Shown here: positions 61,689-64,000 of the stretch, piece by piece
Layout: each line of letters opens with the position of its first letter
How positions within the stretch are numbered: the stretch's first letter is position 1
NCBI GenBank assembly: GCA_022842845.1
Contig: JALHOT010000003.1
Span: 248,001-312,000, forward strand
Reading direction: 5' to 3'
From: Cyclobacteriaceae bacterium
GTDB taxonomy: Bacteria; Bacteroidota; Bacteroidia; Cytophagales; Cyclobacteriaceae
Length of the DNA stretch: 64,000 bases
Notes under the pieces: model-generated
Seen by the model: only the letters and a program-made list of their open reading frames with translations
What the model was told of the DNA's origin: nothing
The model's database searches: none
Translations under genes and position numbers: made by a program

Positions 61689-62093
61689 ATGAAAAAGTCT
61701 CACATCTTCATCATTTTGGTTATTGCAATGGCCATTGCCATTGTCATCAGTACAGGTAATGATGCCAGCACCTACGTTAGCTTTAACGATGCCTACCAAA
61801 TGGCCTCCAATGGTAACACTTCACAAATACATGTAGTGGGTGAACTTAAAAAAGATGCCCTTGGTAATGTCGTAGGCATTTATGAAGGTGCCGACAAGGT
61901 ATCCTTCACTTTCATCATGATTGATGAACAACAAAAAGAACAAATAGTACAATACAATGAACCCATGCCGGCTGATTTTACCAAGTCTGAAAAGGTAGTG
62001 GTCATTGGCAGCTACCAGGGCGATAATTTTATCGCTGATAAAATTCTTTTAAAATGTCCTTCCAAATATCAGGAAGAAACTGTAACTGTATAA
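61689..62093 (+). CDS. ccmE: Cytochrome c maturation protein CcmE, CxxxY variant
   Basis: Periplasmic heme chaperone of 134 residues with an N-terminal anchor (IFIILVIAMAIAIVIST) and the OB-fold domain (IHVVGELKKDALGNVVGIYE, VSFTFIMIDE, KVVVIGSYQGDNFIADKILL). At the C-terminus, where E. coli has the heme-binding HxxxY, this protein reads KCPSKY: Cys123 and Tyr127, i.e. CxxxY. That is the variant known from archaea and Desulfovibrio (the type I* system). It is followed by ccmF at 62157. Identification is firm from fold order and context. Confidence 0.92.
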   Translation: MKKSHIFIILVIAMAIAIVISTGNDASTYVSFNDAYQMASNGNTSQIHVVGELKKDALGNVVGIYEGADKVSFTFIMIDEQQKEQIVQYNEPMPADFTKSEKVVVIGSYQGDNFIADKILLKCPSKYQEETVTV

Positions 62094-62156
62094 ACCAAGC
62101 TTCACATTTCATTCAGCGGGACTGCTATGACTGGCCTGCTAATCGGTATAAGACAC

Positions 62157-64000
62157 ATGCATTATTTCATCGGTAATCTCGGGCATTTTCTGGTCATCCT
62201 TTCTTTTGTTACGTCTTTGGCGGCATTCTTCTCATACTTCAAAGCTACAGGCAAAGAAGATATTCAGGAGAAGGAGGCATGGCTGCTCAATGGTAAAATC
62301 AGTTTTTACCTGCACGCACTGGCAGTACTTGGTATATCGGTTACGCTCTTTGTCATCATTGCTAATCATTACTTCGAATACCACTACGCTTATAGCTATT
62401 CTGATAAGAAACTACCAACGCACTACCTCATTTCTACTTTTTGGAATGGACAAGAAGGTAGCTTCCTGCTCTGGATGTTCTGGCAAGCTGTTTTAGGCAT
62501 TATACTGATTCACACTAACAAATTCTGGCAAGCACCTGTCATGACCATCTTCTCTCTGGTCCAGGCATTTCTTGCTTCTATGATTTTAGGCATTGTATTA
62601 CCCATTATTGATTTCAAGCTTGGCAGCTCACCATTTATACTGCTCAGGGAATCGATGGCAGATGCGCCCATCTTTAAGATGAATCCGGAATTCATCCCCG
62701 AAGATGGTAATGGACTCAATCCTTTGCTCCAAAACTATTGGATGGTGATCCACCCCCCCACACTCTTTCTTGGCTTTGCAACCACCCTTATTCCATTCTC
62801 CTTTTGTATGGCCGGTTTGTGGCTGAAAAAGTACCGCGATTGGGTAAGACCTGCACTCCCCTGGGCACTTTTCTCTGGCGCGGTGCTTGGGCTTGGCATT
62901 TTAATGGGTGGCTATTGGGCTTATGAAACCCTGAACTTCGGTGGCTACTGGAACTGGGACCCTGTAGAAAATGCTGTGTATGTTCCCTGGTTGGTGCTCG
63001 TAGCTTCTATCCATACGATGATCACCTATAAAAACAGTGAGACAGCATTGAAGGCTTCCATTATTTTAGTGATCAGCACTTTCGTGTTAATCCTCTATTC
63101 TACTTTCCTTACTCGCAGTGGTATTTTGGGCGATGCATCCGTTCACTCATTCACGGACTTAGGCATGTCCGGGCAATTGCTCATGTATCTGTTGGTATTT
63201 CTTATAGGAGCCGTCATTCTTTCGGCCTTGCGCTGGAAAGAAATTCCGACTAGTGAAAAAGAGGCCTCTGTCTATTCGCGCGAGTTTTGGATTTTTTTAG
63301 GTGCTACAACCTTGTGCCTGATGGGATTTCAGGTACTCGTGCCCACCTCCATTCCTGTCTGGAATAAATTTGTTACGCTCTTTGGCGGAAGTTCTAACAT
63401 GGCTCCACCAGCCGATCAGGTGGGCTTCTATTCTAAATTTCAATTATGGTTCGCTATCGCGATAGGCCTGCTATCAGCAGTAGGTCAATTTTTTTGGTGG
63501 AAAAAAATCGATAAACATGAACTGAAAAAAGAACTGCAGCTTCCTGTTCTCATTGCATTACTTTTATCAGTTATCATCATCACCATTGGTCAAGTAACAA
63601 AACCTGCCTACTTACTGCTGATCATCGCAGGTGTATTTACCATTGTAGGCAATAGCAAAATCCTACTGTCTGTTGTCAAGAATAATCCTGCACTTTCCGG
63701 TGGTGCCGTTGCCCATATTGGTATGGGGATGATGTTAATCGGAATTCTATTTTCTTCAGGTTATTCAAAAGTAGTATCCATCAATAACACTGGTTTACTG
63801 TACTCACGCGATGCAGGAGAAGAATTTAACCGTGATAACCTGCTGCTGTTTTTACACGAACCGCGCACCATGGCCGGCTACGATATAGAATACATTAGCC
63901 AGAAATTAGAATTAAGAAATGGCAATGGGTTCATTAATAAGTATGACGTACAGCTGACGCCCGATGAAAACAAAGTAATCGCTTTGAAGAATGGGAATGG
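62157..64000 (+). CDS. ccmF: Cytochrome c assembly protein CcmF/CcsA family, cut by the right edge
   Basis: Heme lyase component that attaches heme to apocytochrome c. The frame is open from 62157 (MHYFIGNLGHFLVILSFVTS) to the window end, about 614 codons; an in-frame ATG at 62127 would add 10 residues. At least 12 spans are visible. Motifs: the EGSFLLWMFWQA start of the first half, IHPPTLFLGFATT, the heme-handling WNWDPVENAVYVPWL loop, and LILYSTFLTRSGILGDASVH. The last visible residues are in a periplasmic region (KYDVQLTPDENKV). The remainder, and any further ccm genes, lie outside. Confidence 0.9.
   Translation, partial: MHYFIGNLGHFLVILSFVTSLAAFFSYFKATGKEDIQEKEAWLLNGKISFYLHALAVLGISVTLFVIIANHYFEYHYAYSYSDKKLPTHYLISTFWNGQEGSFLLWMFWQAVLGIILIHTNKFWQAPVMTIFSLVQAFLASMILGIVLPIIDFKLGSSPFILLRESMADAPIFKMNPEFIPEDGNGLNPLLQNYWMVIHPPTLFLGFATTLIPFSFCMAGLWLKKYRDWVRPALPWALFSGAVLGLGILMGGYWAYETLNFGGYWNWDPVENAVYVPWLVLVASIHTMITYKNSETALKASIILVISTFVLILYSTFLTRSGILGDASVHSFTDLGMSGQLLMYLLVFLIGAVILSALRWKEIPTSEKEASVYSREFWIFLGATTLCLMGFQVLVPTSIPVWNKFVTLFGGSSNMAPPADQVGFYSKFQLWFAIAIGLLSAVGQFFWWKKIDKHELKKELQLPVLIALLLSVIIITIGQVTKPAYLLLIIAGVFTIVGNSKILLSVVKNNPALSGGAVAHIGMGMMLIGILFSSGYSKVVSINNTGLLYSRDAGEEFNRDNLLLFLHEPRTMAGYDIEYISQKLELRNGNGFINKYDVQLTPDENKVIALKNGN

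Overview
The window is a chromosomal segment of a Bacteroidota bacterium, most likely a Cytophagales-type organism. Evidence: no Shine-Dalgarno-like spacers before starts; several promoters fitting the Bacteroidota sigma consensus (TTG, about 20 bases, TAnnTTTG); a cytochrome c maturation set of the CcmB/C/D/E/F type; DUF6671, DUF2520 and FtsX-type permease genes typical of the phylum; and a small conserved protein (3973-4137) familiar from the group. No rRNA, tRNA or CRISPR array was seen.

Layout. (1) 1-18.5 kb is housekeeping: hemB (cut by the left edge), a TetR regulator, isocitrate dehydrogenase, a DUF6671 zinc-ribbon protein, two small proteins, a secreted protein, a DUF2975/DUF2975/XRE-type regulatory operon with a strong palindrome upstream, a DUF2520 dehydrogenase, an acyl-CoA transferase, an FtsX-type permease, a cysteine desulfurase, a GlmM-like phosphomutase, mazG, a CPA2 antiporter with a universal stress protein, and an orphan histidine kinase. 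(2) 18.5-28 kb is a minus-strand run mixing metabolism (3-hydroxyacyl-CoA dehydrogenase, a DegT aminotransferase, pheS) with the lipid-carrier steps of polysaccharide synthesis (WecA/MraY-like and WcaJ-like phosphosugar transferases, a GT4 and two Wzy/ligase-like membrane proteins). (3) 28-31 kb has a plus-strand asparagine synthetase-like amidotransferase and a GT4. (4) 31.4-44.7 kb is one compact minus-strand operon of 13 genes with a promoter at about 44.8 kb. It encodes nucleotide-sugar enzymes, an AsnB, a secreted hydrolase, a NeuD-like acetyltransferase, a self-contained acyl module (ACP, SDR reductase, metallo-hydrolase, KAS III, adenylate-forming ligase), a glycosyltransferase and a Wzx flippase. 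(5) 45.0-51.8 kb on the plus strand has a large GT-C-like membrane protein, a decayed IS1595-family transposase, then WbqC, a GtrB/ArnC-like GT2, a methyltransferase, an SMR-type small transporter and WecE. (6) 52.0-58.9 kb is a second minus-strand sugar operon: WlbB/WbpD acetyltransferase, WlbC/WbpE aminotransferase, RfbB, RfbA, GalE, a TviB/WbpO dehydrogenase and a UDP-glucuronate 4-epimerase. (7) 59-64 kb on the plus strand has a Wzz-like chain-length protein translationally coupled to ccmB, then ccmC, ccmD, ccmE and ccmF (cut by the right edge).

How the parts work together (inference): regions 2-6 form a roughly 40 kb capsule/O-antigen/exopolysaccharide locus of Wzx/Wzy type. Predicted precursors are a di-N-acetylated aminouronic acid (TviB-like, WlbA, WlbC, WlbB), dTDP-4-amino-4,6-dideoxygalactose (RfbA, RfbB, WecE), UDP-galactose or GalNAc (GalE) and UDP-galacturonate (the 4-epimerase). 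Two AsnB-type enzymes could amidate uronic acids. The acyl module could build a short hydroxyacyl group for an amino sugar. The GT2, SMR transporter and GT-C protein resemble the parts of an Arn/Gtr-type lipid-linked sugar decoration pathway.
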